Shown: positions 14,569 to 22,729, counted from the first letter of the stretch. The stretch is 25,724 nucleotides of DNA from CAYGDP01 sp964348665 (GCA_964348665.1 CAYGDP010000035.1:1-25724); one strand, 5' to 3'. The notes: generated by a model not told the origin, from the letters alone. Numbers and translations: made by a program.

Positions 14569-15222
14569 TCACTTCGAGTCATTTAATAACACCTCACTTA
14601 ACTCGCTGTGATTTCGCACGATGCGGTCGGCGCGGGCGAGTTTTTCGGCGGGGAGACTGGTGGTGATGGCGAGCACGTTCATTCCAGCCATTTTCGCTGC
14701 TTCGATTCCTGCCGCGGCATCTTCCACGGCAAGACAATCGGAAGGGTCGATGCCTAGACGCAATGCGGCTTGGAGGTAAACATCGGGGTCGGGTTTCGGT
14801 GCGCGGATTTCTTCCAGGCTGACGATGGCGCTGAAGTGTGGGCTAAAGCCGGAGATTTCCAGCACGGCGTCAATAGCGCGGCGGTTGTTGCTAGAGGCGA
14901 TGGCGAGAGGATGACGTTGGGCGAGGGTTGGGATGAGGGTTAGGAGTTCAGGATAGATGGGGCGAGCGACGCGGAGCGAGGCAAGGAAGATTTCGATTTT
15001 CCGCTGGAGGAGTTGGTCGAAGGTTTTCGTGGGACGATGGAGGGCTATAAAATCCGTCAACAGCACGCGATCGGATCGGCCATAATAATCGGCAAAACGA
15101 ATTTCGTGACTGTCGCCCAGGCCGAGTTCGGCAAACAAATTTTCAAAGGCGCGTTGATGCAGCGGTTCGCTATCCACCAGCACACCGTCCATGTCGAAGA
15201 TGATGGCGGAGAAAGGTTTCAT
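14569..15222 (-). CDS. HAD-superfamily phosphatase/beta-phosphoglucomutase-like
   Basis: The 217-residue product is a subfamily I HAD hydrolase with a helical cap between motif I and motif II, as in beta-phosphoglucomutases and small sugar-phosphate phosphatases. Motif I is FDMDGVLVDSEPLH with nucleophile D10 and acid/base D12; motif II is the serine in AIASSNN; motif III the lysine in RAPKPDPDVYL; motif IV the acidic pair in VEDAAAGIEAA. All catalytic residues are present. The ATG at 15222 overlaps the stop of the upstream membrane gene by one base (TGATG), indicating translational coupling; a preceding in-frame TTG is less likely. The two genes converge with and almost abut the PVC haem protein gene. 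Substrate unknown; a hexose phosphate is the usual guess. Confidence 0.94.
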   Translation of the reverse strand: MKPFSAIIFDMDGVLVDSEPLHQRAFENLFAELGLGDSHEIRFADYYGRSDRVLLTDFIALHRPTKTFDQLLQRKIEIFLASLRVARPIYPELLTLIPTLAQRHPLAIASSNNRRAIDAVLEISGFSPHFSAIVSLEEIRAPKPDPDVYLQAALRLGIDPSDCLAVEDAAAGIEAAKMAGMNVLAITTSLPAEKLARADRIVRNHSELSEVLLNDSK

Positions 15223-15662
15223 CAAACGTCAATCACGTCGTCGTTGGAGCGCAGTTGTTCGCGAGGGGGATGGCGCGCGGCGGGCATTCGTTTTTTGCGG
15301 GTGAGCAGGGAATTCATGACGAGACTGACGATACTGACGATGAGAGAACCGAAAAAGGCCGGCCAGAACCCGTCCACATGGAAATCTTTGACTACGTACC
15401 CAACGCTCCAGAAGAGCAGGGCATTGACGACCAGCACGGCGACTCCGAAGATCAGCACAGCAAGGATTGGCCCAAACGCGATGGCGCTGAACAAAAACGT
15501 GATAAATAGCAGCAGTGGGCGCAGCAGAGCATTGACGATACCGAGAAGAAGGGCGGCGACAGCGAGAGCGGACTTCGTAGAGTACGAGACGCCGTCCACG
15601 ACATTGGCCGCGACCCAGACCGCGAGAGCGGTGATTGCCCATCGAAACAAGAAAGAAATCAT
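15222..15662 (-). CDS. Four-TM phage-holin-IV-family (PF04020-like) membrane protein
   Basis: The 146-residue protein has four transmembrane helices at about residues 4-21, 31-52, 55-83 and 98-120, followed by a basic cytoplasmic tail. The pattern FLFRWAITALAVWVAANVVDGV at the start, IVNALLRPLLLFITFL after the second helix and a glycine-rich third helix are the hallmarks of the holin superfamily IV proteins that are widespread in bacterial chromosomes. Despite the name, most are not phage lysis proteins, and nothing phage-like surrounds this one. Their role is unknown. It is translationally coupled to the HAD gene downstream. The start has no Shine-Dalgarno; a TTGCGT-17-TATCTT promoter ends 8 bases before the ATG. 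Confidence 0.9.
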   Translation of the reverse strand: MISFLFRWAITALAVWVAANVVDGVSYSTKSALAVAALLLGIVNALLRPLLLFITFLFSAIAFGPILAVLIFGVAVLVVNALLFWSVGYVVKDFHVDGFWPAFFGSLIVSIVSLVMNSLLTRKKRMPAARHPPREQLRSNDDVIDV

Positions 15663-15670
15663 TGCGATAG

Positions 15671-15699
15671 AAGATACTGGCGCTGGCCGTCGAACGCAA
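15671..15699 (-). promoter_or_regulatory. Putative promoter of the holin-like/HAD operon
   Basis: TTGCGT (15699-15694) and TATCTT (15676-15671) are separated by 17 bases on the minus strand and the -10 ends 8 bases before the ATG at 15662. Transcription would begin near 15664, a near-leaderless arrangement. The rest of the gap up to 15833 holds only a CTTACAATTGTAAG palindrome at 15733-15746. Confidence 0.4.
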
Positions 15700-15833
15700 G
15701 CGCAGCGCGGCTACCAGATCCCCCGGAAAAAGCTTACAATTGTAAGGGGAAAATTGGTAATTTTATGGATCAAGCGCAGGCGTGGATGGGGCGATTGATC
15801 CCCAGTGAAATTGCGGCTGGGTTAATCCGTGTT

Positions 15834-16208
15834 TCACCTTTGGAACGGATCGGTTTGAATTTCCCCGCCACAATAGAGACAACGAGCCCGTTTGCGTTGG
15901 ACGGTTCGCTGACAATGCGGGCATTGCATCGGCGGACTAGCGGCAATTTTGCCGTCCAGGGCGCCATCCGCGGCGTCGATTTCGTTGATCCGTCGCGCCA
16001 GTTCCTCGTCAGGGTATTCCAGTTGCTCCCGAACAATGGTCCAGAGCGCTTTGGTGATGAGGTACAGTCGCTCGACATCGTGCTTCAGAAGCTCGGCACT
16101 GTCCTGTGCTCTCCGCGCGCTTTCGGCCGCGGCTTCCGCAGCTCCTCGGCTGGTAGCTTCTTCTTTGGCGGCGTGAAGTGTGCTTGCAACAAAAAGTGGG
16201 TTAATCAT
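15834..16208 (-). CDS. Coiled-coil protein with C-terminal zinc ribbon, unknown function
   Basis: The 124-residue product has an alanine- and glutamate-rich N-terminal half (residues 12-55, heptad-like, probably coiled coil), a middle helix (YLITKALWTIVREQLEY) and a C-terminal zinc ribbon with CPHC and CLYC knuckles spaced by 11 residues. It has no signal peptide. The ATG at 16208 follows an AAAGGAG Shine-Dalgarno 6 bases upstream, which together with the promoter at 16230-16258 makes a convincing gene start. I do not recognise a named family. It is divergent from the ThuA/molybdoenzyme operon with which it shares a mirrored promoter, and lies upstream of the holin-like and HAD genes on the same strand with a 171-base gap. 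A regulatory or scaffold role is possible but unproven. Confidence 0.8.
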   Translation of the reverse strand: MINPLFVASTLHAAKEEATSRGAAEAAAESARRAQDSAELLKHDVERLYLITKALWTIVREQLEYPDEELARRINEIDAADGALDGKIAASPPMQCPHCQRTVQRKRARCLYCGGEIQTDPFQR

Positions 16209-16226
16209 GATGTTCTCCTTTCTGCT

Positions 16227-16283
16227 GATATCGTACGCTCATGATGTCCTCTTGTCGAGTGCCGTCGAATCTGCTACGATATC
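16227..16283. promoter_or_regulatory. Mirrored divergent promoter between zinc-ribbon and ThuA genes
   Basis: On the plus strand TTGTCG (16252-16257) and TACGAT (16275-16280) are 17 bases apart and would start transcription near 16287. On the minus strand TCGACA (16258-16253) and TACGAT (16235-16230) are also 17 bases apart and start near 16223. The two -35 elements overlap in one TTGTCGA heptamer, and each -10 lies inside a perfect inverted repeat, GATATCGTA at 16227-16235 and TACGATATC at 16275-16283. Both transcripts would have short leaders with a Shine-Dalgarno. Confidence 0.65.
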
Positions 16284-16305
16284 CGCCGTTAAACGGGAGA
16301 TGATG

Positions 16306-17247
16306 ATGAGAAAAATTCCACTTACACTAGCCGTGATGATGACGTCAACCTTTGTAGCACTTGCCCAAGAGGCGCAGGAATTCGACCCTTTTGACCAGTC
16401 CAAAGTCCCGCTGGAGGTCGAGCCAGTCGATTCAAAACTACCCAAAATCGTTTTGATTGCGGGTCGAATCAGTCACGGTCCCGGCGACCATGAGTTTTTT
16501 GCGGGGACGGCGATTTTGATGAAAATGCTGTCGCTGAACGGCGTCGCGCCGGTGATGGCGCGCAATGGCTGGCCTAAGAACGAGCAGATTTTCGAGGGCG
16601 CCAAGGCTGTGATGATCTATGCCGATGGCGACGGCGGACATCCGGCCGTCCAAGGCAAACGACCCGAATTGATGAATGGTCTGGCAAAGAAAGGCATCGG
16701 CGTTGGCTTTATGCACTATGGCGTTCATGCGCCTAAAGCCCGCAGCGCGGAGTTTCTCGACTGGATCGGCGGTCACTACGAGAGCGATTATTCGGTGAAC
16801 CCGATGTGGACGCCAAACTTCGATACCTTTCCTGTTCATCCTATTACGCGAGGAGTCAAACCGTTCGCGGTGCGCGACGAATGGTATTTCAATATACGTT
16901 TTCGTCCGGACATGAAGGGCATTACGCCCATCCTCGTGGCGAAACCATCCGACCAGGTTCGCGACGGCCCATATGTGTGGCCCAAAGGCCCTTTCCCACA
17001 TGTCCAGGCCGCCAAAGGCAGTGAAGAAACGATGATGTGGGCAGCGGATCACCAAAATGGCGGACGCGGATTCGGGTTTACTGGAGGTCACGTCCACAAA
17101 AATTGGAGTAACGAAAATTACCGCAAGATCGTCGTCAACGCCTTGTTGTGGATCGCCAAAGTCGAAGTGCCAAAGGACGGCGCGAAAGTGGAGATGGACG
17201 CATCGGAAATCAAACGAAACATGGACGACAAAAGGCCTAAAAAATGA
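16306..17247 (+). CDS. Secreted ThuA-domain protein
   Basis: The 313-residue product has a signal peptide (MRKIPLTLAVMMTSTFVALAQ, cleavage after ALA) and then a ThuA-like domain of the class I glutamine-amidotransferase-like fold. Landmarks are IVLIAGRISHGPGDHEFFAG, AVMIYADGDGGHP, KGIGVGFMHYGVHAP, HPITRGVKPFAVRDEWYF and GRGFGFTGGHVHKNW near the end, with the final ALLWIAKVEVP. ThuA proteins were named from trehalose use and in PVC bacteria are common near sugar-degrading enzymes, but the reaction is not established. I chose the third of three consecutive ATG codons because GGGAG lies 6 bases before it; the longer frame from 16180 would run through the promoter. The stop overlaps the molybdoenzyme start by ATGA, so the two are translationally coupled. 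Confidence 0.93.
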   Translation: MRKIPLTLAVMMTSTFVALAQEAQEFDPFDQSKVPLEVEPVDSKLPKIVLIAGRISHGPGDHEFFAGTAILMKMLSLNGVAPVMARNGWPKNEQIFEGAKAVMIYADGDGGHPAVQGKRPELMNGLAKKGIGVGFMHYGVHAPKARSAEFLDWIGGHYESDYSVNPMWTPNFDTFPVHPITRGVKPFAVRDEWYFNIRFRPDMKGITPILVAKPSDQVRDGPYVWPKGPFPHVQAAKGSEETMMWAADHQNGGRGFGFTGGHVHKNWSNENYRKIVVNALLWIAKVEVPKDGAKVEMDASEIKRNMDDKRPKK

Positions 17248-18398
17248 AAACAAAAATCTCTCGACGTGAAATGATGCGTGCCAGCGTGGCGACGATGGCG
17301 TTGATGATGATGGAACGACCGTTGCGCGTGTTAGGATTCGAGGATCCCGGGTCGGGCGACACTCTGATCCCGTTTTTGGATTCGCAACCGGTTGATCCAA
17401 ACCGGGCAATGTGTAAATGGGAAGATTTGACCACCTGGCTGACGCCGACTAAACAGGTTTTTAACGTCAGCCATTACGGTACGCCAACGGTAGATACAAC
17501 CAATTGGAAACTCGACATCAGCGGCCTCGTCAAAAAACCGCGCGCGCTCACGCTGTCCGATATCCGGTCGCGGAAAAGGCAAGACGTCATTGCCACCTTG
17601 GAATGTTCGGGAAACGGCGCGGACGTGAGTTTTTGCGGCGCGATTGGGAACGTTCGTTGGACGGGAACGCCGCTCGCGCCGATTCTTAAGGAATGCGGCA
17701 TCGAGAAACGCGCGACCGAAGTAGTTTTCTATGGCGCAGACGAAAAAGCTGAAACGATTCGCGGCAAGAGTTACGTGCAAAACTTCGCGCGGGCATTATC
17801 GCCTGCAGACACGCTGCGGGACGATGTGATCTTGGCGTACGAAATGAATGGGGAACCGCTGACCAAAGAACACGGCGCGCCAGTGCGACTTATCGTGCCG
17901 GGTTGGTTTGGAATCACGTGGGTGAAGTGGCTCACGCGCATTGAGTTGCTGGATCGCCGTTTCGCCAGCAAATTCATGGCGCGCGATTATGTGACCCTCC
18001 GCGGTGAGGAACGCGATGGCAAAACAATTTGGCGTGAAACGGTCGTCGGGCAAATTGACGTAAAATCCATCACCGCCCGCGTCGTGCGCCGCAAGGACGG
18101 ATCGCTTCGAGTGAGCGGCGCGGCTTGGACCGATGGCACGCCACTTAAATCCGTCGAGTTGAAAATTGATGACGGCGCTTGGCAAGCCGTCGAACTCGAC
18201 AAGAAACAGCGCGCCAAATACGCCTGGACGTTCTGGAGCTTCGATTGGAAAAATCCACCCGCGGGCGAGCACACAATCGTCAGTCGCGCCACCGATACCG
18301 AAGGCCGCGTTCAACCCGCGCCCGATGATCCGAGCATCAAGCTGAAACGGACGTATTATGAGTCGAATCAGCAGTGGACGAGGAAGATCAAGATCTGA
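17244..18398 (+). CDS. Sulfite-oxidase-family molybdopterin enzyme, Tat-exported
   Basis: The 384-residue product has the two domains of sulfite oxidase-type molybdoenzymes. A Tat-like signal (SRREMMRASVATMALMM) is followed by the molybdopterin-binding domain at about 65-255, with the cysteine that ligates molybdenum, C121, in ATLECSGNG, then GNVRWTGTPLAPIL and a conserved HGAPVRLIVPGWFGITWVKWL. The dimerisation domain occupies about 260-384 (VSGAAWTDGTPLKSVELKIDDGAW). There is no haem domain, so electrons must go to a separate acceptor, for example a periplasmic cytochrome. The start overlaps the ThuA stop (ATGA). Members oxidise sulfite or other substrates, or reduce S- and N-oxides; coupling to ThuA hints at something other than plain sulfite detoxification. 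The downstream end is marked by a degenerate inverted repeat. Confidence 0.95.
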   Translation: MKTKISRREMMRASVATMALMMMERPLRVLGFEDPGSGDTLIPFLDSQPVDPNRAMCKWEDLTTWLTPTKQVFNVSHYGTPTVDTTNWKLDISGLVKKPRALTLSDIRSRKRQDVIATLECSGNGADVSFCGAIGNVRWTGTPLAPILKECGIEKRATEVVFYGADEKAETIRGKSYVQNFARALSPADTLRDDVILAYEMNGEPLTKEHGAPVRLIVPGWFGITWVKWLTRIELLDRRFASKFMARDYVTLRGEERDGKTIWRETVVGQIDVKSITARVVRRKDGSLRVSGAAWTDGTPLKSVELKIDDGAWQAVELDKKQRAKYAWTFWSFDWKNPPAGEHTIVSRATDTEGRVQPAPDDPSIKLKRTYYESNQQWTRKIKI

Positions 18399-18411
18399 AG
18401 TAAAAAATTGA

Positions 18412-18498
18412 AACCACGAAAACATGCGAAATGCGCGAAAAACTTTTATTTTCCCGGCTGTGGCTGTATTTTCGCGACCGTTAGCGTTTTCCGCGGTT
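18412..18498. repeat. Imperfect long inverted repeat between convergent genes
   Basis: Two 30-base arms (18412-18441 and 18469-18498) pair with roughly 60 percent identity, including perfect blocks AACC/GGTT at the outer ends and CGCGAAAA/TTTTCGCG at the inner ends. The composition of CGAAAA words is unlike coding sequence. It separates the convergent molybdoenzyme and Gfo/Idh/MocA genes and could act as a two-way terminator or be a decayed dispersed repeat. Confidence 0.55.
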
Positions 18499-18507
18499 AA
18501 TCAACTA

Positions 18508-19602
<1,095 letters not shown>

Positions 19603-19615
19603 GGTATAGCAATCT

Positions 19616-19651
19616 AGTTAAAACGCTGAAGCGTTGACACGTTAAAACGTG
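19616..19651. repeat. Dispersed CGTTRAA words in the divergent gap
   Basis: The stretch just upstream of the Gfo/Idh/MocA start contains AGTTAAAACGC, GCGTTGACA and ACGTTAAAACG, the same word family as at 4881-4952 and 21115-21150. The remaining bases up to 19775 hold the alternative hairpins at 19671-19697 and a GGAGG at 19758-19762. Confidence 0.6.
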
Positions 19652-19670
19652 CCACAGCAAGGTGTGCGGT

Positions 19671-19697
19671 ATAGGTTATCACCTATCCTCGGTGATA
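19671..19697. promoter_or_regulatory. Two mutually exclusive small hairpins upstream of the PHP gene
   Basis: ATAGGT (19671-19676) can pair with ACCTAT (19681-19686), or TATCACC (19677-19683) can pair with GGTGATA (19691-19697). The two stems share bases, so only one can form at a time. They lie about 80 bases before the PHP start. A role in attenuation is possible but there is no supporting conserved motif. Confidence 0.3.
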
Positions 19698-19775
19698 GTG
19701 TGCGTCAGATGAGGCGGGGAATCAAGGTCGTAAAATATTATCGCCGCGGTCAAAACCGGAGGCTAAAGTGTTGCC

Positions 19776-21137
19776 GTGAAACGAACCTGGGTTCTTTCGT
19801 CAATTGCACTAATGATCGCGCTGGCGGCGTGCGCGGTCACGCGCAATTCTTCCACGATGCAACGCTTGGACGCGAAGACGCTCCACACGTCCGCGCGCTG
19901 GTGGAAGGGCAATCTGCACACCCATTCGTTTTGGAGCGATGGGGATGATTTTCCCGAGAACATCGTTGGCTGGTATAAACATCGCGGCTACAATTTTCTT
20001 GCCATCTCGGATCATAACATCCTGTCGGTCGGTGAGAAATGGGTGGATATCGGCAGTTATCCTCGTGGCCAAACGGCACTCGCCGAATACAAGCGCGCGT
20101 TCGGGCCCCGTTGGGTCGTGGAGCGTGATGGCGTGAGTCCCCTTTCGGGGGACAACGCCACTGGACGCGGACGGCGCGAGGTGCGACTGCGAACGTTAGC
20201 GGAATTTCGTGGGAAATTCGAGGAGCCGAATCGGTTTCTACTGATGCAATCGGAGGAGATTAGCGATCGGTTCGAGAGTTTGCCGATCCATCTGATCGCG
20301 ACAAATCTGCGCGAGCTAGTAAAACCGCAGGGTGGGGGAAGTGTCCGCGAGGTGATGCAGCGCAACATTGACGCCGTTTGGGAGCAGCGACGTCGGACGG
20401 GCGAGCCGATGGTCCCGCATATTGCTCATCCTAACTTTGGTTGGGCGGTGACGGCGGAGGATATGGCGCCCTTGAAAGGCGAACGTTTTTTTGAGGTCTA
20501 TAATGGGCATCCCGCGATTCGTCAATATGGCGACAAAGCGCACGCGAGCACCGAGCGGGTGTGGGATATTATCCTGACTAAACGGCTGGCGGAATTGGGC
20601 GAGGAAGTTATGTATGGCGTGGCGGTGGATGATTCGCATAATTATCATGCGTGGGACATCCCCAAGAGCAATTCAGGTCGGGGATGGGTGATGGTGCGCG
20701 CAACTGCATTGACGCCGGCGACGCTAATTGCGGCAATGGAAGCAGGGGATTTTTACGCCACGACCGGCGTAACACTCAAGGACGTTCGGTTCGATGGTCA
20801 GCAGCTTTCCATCCAGATCGCATCGGAACGGGGTGTAAGTTATCGCACACAATTCATCGGCACGCGCCACGGTTACAGTCGTGAGCATGAGCCAGTCATG
20901 GATGCGAAAGGCAAACCGCTTCGTGTAACACAGCGGTACAGCGACGACATCGGTAGCGTCCTTGCCGAGGTCGAAGGCATCGCGCCGAGCTACCAGTTTG
21001 CGGGCGACGAAATATACGTACGCGCGAAAATGATTTCGACAAAACCGCAACGCAATCCATACAAGAAAGGCGACGTGGAAGTGGCATGGACGCAGCCAGC
21101 GCGCCTCGCGGCGCGCGTTGAATCGTTCAAACGTTAA
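19776..21137 (+). CDS. PHP-domain metallo-phosphoesterase-like lipoprotein
   Basis: The 453-residue product starts with a lipoprotein signal (hydrophobic stretch ending LAAC, lipidated C19), so it should be anchored in a membrane facing the periplasm. The PHP domain begins at KGNLHTHSFWSDGDD (H48, H50, D55 as metal ligands), continues with YNFLAISDHN (D79, H80), and later has VPHIAHPNFGWAVT and VAVDDSHNYHAW, which supply further histidines and aspartates. This is the CehA/McbA-like branch, which includes phosphoesterases and carbamate hydrolases. The C-terminal 130 residues are beta-rich (FYATTGVTLKDVRFDGQQL), as in related proteins. The start is a GTG, the only possible initiator before an in-frame stop; a GGAGG lies 13 bases upstream, somewhat far. 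The last codons are made of a GC hairpin and repeat words. Substrate unknown. Confidence 0.92.
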   Translation: MKRTWVLSSIALMIALAACAVTRNSSTMQRLDAKTLHTSARWWKGNLHTHSFWSDGDDFPENIVGWYKHRGYNFLAISDHNILSVGEKWVDIGSYPRGQTALAEYKRAFGPRWVVERDGVSPLSGDNATGRGRREVRLRTLAEFRGKFEEPNRFLLMQSEEISDRFESLPIHLIATNLRELVKPQGGGSVREVMQRNIDAVWEQRRRTGEPMVPHIAHPNFGWAVTAEDMAPLKGERFFEVYNGHPAIRQYGDKAHASTERVWDIILTKRLAELGEEVMYGVAVDDSHNYHAWDIPKSNSGRGWVMVRATALTPATLIAAMEAGDFYATTGVTLKDVRFDGQQLSIQIASERGVSYRTQFIGTRHGYSREHEPVMDAKGKPLRVTQRYSDDIGSVLAEVEGIAPSYQFAGDEIYVRAKMISTKPQRNPYKKGDVEVAWTQPARLAARVESFKR

Positions 21138-21150
21138 CTCGTTAAATCGA
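21099..21150. repeat. GC hairpin plus CGTTRAA words across the PHP gene 3' end
   Basis: GCGCGCC (21099-21105) pairs with GGCGCGC (21110-21116) and is followed by GCGTTGAATCG, TTCAAACGTTAA and TCGTTAAATCG up to 21150. The hairpin and the first words are translated as the last residues of the PHP protein (ARLAARVESFKR), and the stop codon lies inside a repeat word. Confidence 0.6.
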
Positions 21151-21161
21151 AGGGGAGGGCA

Positions 21162-21182
21162 TACGGGTTCCCGTAAAGCGGG
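21162..21182. repeat. Small hairpin before the cytochrome/WD40 gene
   Basis: TACGGG (21162-21167) pairs with CCCGTA (21170-21175) around two bases; alternatively CCCG (21170-21173) pairs with CGGG (21179-21182). There is no T-run. It may end the PHP transcript weakly or be part of a dispersed repeat. Confidence 0.35.
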
Positions 21183-21241
21183 ACTCCACATTATCTTCAG
21201 CCTTGCACAACTGGTTTTTTCGAGTAGGATACGGCGTTGTT

Positions 21242-22729
21242 GTGAGTAAGAGCCCACCTCTTATCCTCGCGGCGATTTTTGCCGTGGTTCTCCCTGTATT
21301 TGCGGCTGACGATCCGAAGCCGATCTCGCCACAGAACACCGGAGTCAGTTACTACAAACAAATCTGGCCTATCGTTCAAGCCAAGTGCGTCGGGTGTCAT
21401 CAACCGGTAAAAAAAGAGGCGGAACTGCTAATGACCAGCTACGAGGCGATCGCCAAAGGCGGCAAGACGGGAGTGCCGTGGGAGCCTGGTGAGCCTGACC
21501 TAAGTCTGATTGTTCAACAGATCAGCGGCGCGCAACCCAAGATGCCGAAAGACGCGGCGCCGTTAAGCCCGATGGAGGTAAATCTGTTTCGCCAATGGGT
21601 CGCTCAAGGCGCGAAAGACGATTCGCCCGCGATACCGAAAGACCCCATCAATGCCAAAAATCCCCCAACGTATCGTACACCGCCCGTCATCACGGCGCTC
21701 GCATATTCCAATGATGGCAGCAAGCTGGCCGTGTCGGGCTATCATGAAGTATTGATTCACAACGCCGACGGCAGCGGTTTGCTCGCGCGGTTGATCGGCG
21801 AATCGCATCGGATCGAGTCGGTCGTCTATTCGCCTGTTGGCGACGTGATCGGAGTCGTTGGTGGATTCCCCGCTCGGTTCGGGGAGATTCAATTTTGGGA
21901 TGCGTCGAAATTGACACCGATCAACGCTGTGAAAGTGACCTTCGACACGATTTATGGGGCGAGTTTTTCGCCGGATGGAAAGTTTCTCGCGTTTGGCGGC
22001 GCGGACAACTCGGCGCGGATCGTCAGCGTGCCGGGCTGCGAGCAAATCATGAATTTCACCAACCACAACGACTGGATCTTCGCAACTACTTGGGCGCGGG
22101 ATCCGAAGGCGCCTCCGGCGAATCTTCCGAAAAATACCGACCGTGCCAACTTTGTTATTCCGCCCGACCCGAAAAGCACGTACCTCGTTACTGCTAGCCG
22201 CGATAAAGCCATCAAGTTGATCCAAGTCGAAGGCGTCCACGGCAATTTCATTGATGATGTCAATAATCAGGTGTACGACGGCTGGAAATGCATGACCAAG
22301 CATCCGAAGGAACAATGGGTCGCGGTCGGTGGGATGGACAAAATTCCGCGCCTCTTTCAAGTGTTCCAAACCCAGGCGCGGACGATGATGCGGGAGGATT
22401 ACAATTTGAAACGCGCGTTTGAAGCGCAAGCCGGTCCAATCATGTGCATCGCATTCAGCCCCGACGGAACCAAGCTCGCGGTCGGCGGTGGCGGCGAAGC
22501 CCGCAAAGAAAATGAAGTGCGCATTTACAACACGGCGGATGGAAAATTGTCTGCCTCCCTCAAAGGCCATATCGGCGGCATTTATGCGCTTGCGTATCGT
22601 CCCGACGGCCAGCAAATCGCCACGGGTGGATTCGATGGCAAAGTCCGGCTCTTCAACGCCAACGATGGCGTATTGGTCAAAGAGTTTGTGCCAGTGCCGA
22701 TCAAGCAAGAGGTCGCGAACAAAGAATGA
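21242..22729 (+). CDS. Cytochrome-type (PSCyt1-like) and WD40 repeat protein, secreted
   Basis: The 495-residue product has a signal peptide (VSKSPPLILAAIFAVVLPVFA), then a planctomycete-type cytochrome domain at about 35-110 with the haem motif C49-VG-C52-H53 and downstream MPKDAAPLSPMEVNLFRQWVAQGA, then a WD40 beta-propeller from about 145 to 485 (SPDGKFLAFGGADNSARI, SPDGTKLAVGGGG, RPDGQQIATGGFDGKVRLF). It should be periplasmic or surface-exposed. I prefer the GTG at 21242 to the TTG at 21203, since it gives a normal signal peptide and a TTGCAC-16-TAGGAT promoter-like sequence lies across the earlier codon. The stop overlaps the next start (ATGA), so it is the first gene of a coupled operon with the DUF1549/DUF1553 and DUF1501 genes. 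Its propeller probably binds a partner; the reaction is unknown. Confidence 0.93.
   Translation: MSKSPPLILAAIFAVVLPVFAADDPKPISPQNTGVSYYKQIWPIVQAKCVGCHQPVKKEAELLMTSYEAIAKGGKTGVPWEPGEPDLSLIVQQISGAQPKMPKDAAPLSPMEVNLFRQWVAQGAKDDSPAIPKDPINAKNPPTYRTPPVITALAYSNDGSKLAVSGYHEVLIHNADGSGLLARLIGESHRIESVVYSPVGDVIGVVGGFPARFGEIQFWDASKLTPINAVKVTFDTIYGASFSPDGKFLAFGGADNSARIVSVPGCEQIMNFTNHNDWIFATTWARDPKAPPANLPKNTDRANFVIPPDPKSTYLVTASRDKAIKLIQVEGVHGNFIDDVNNQVYDGWKCMTKHPKEQWVAVGGMDKIPRLFQVFQTQARTMMREDYNLKRAFEAQAGPIMCIAFSPDGTKLAVGGGGEARKENEVRIYNTADGKLSASLKGHIGGIYALAYRPDGQQIATGGFDGKVRLFNANDGVLVKEFVPVPIKQEVANKE

Noticed and set aside
15222..15662. Prophage remnant suggested by the holin family name
   Set aside because: No other phage gene or attachment site is present; members of this family are ordinary chromosomal membrane proteins.
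15733..15746. CTTACAATTGTAAG palindrome matching a BlaI/CopY-type TACANNTGTA operator
   Set aside because: No BlaI/CopY regulator or target is nearby, and a 14-base palindrome is expected about once or twice by chance in a window of this size.
15013..15798. A 261-residue plus-strand frame
   Set aside because: It lies antisense to the HAD and holin-like genes, both supported by motifs and a stop/start overlap.
16180..16305. Longer N-terminus for the ThuA protein
   Set aside because: The extra codons cover the divergent promoter and the start of the opposite gene, and a Shine-Dalgarno and signal peptide fit the ATG at 16306.
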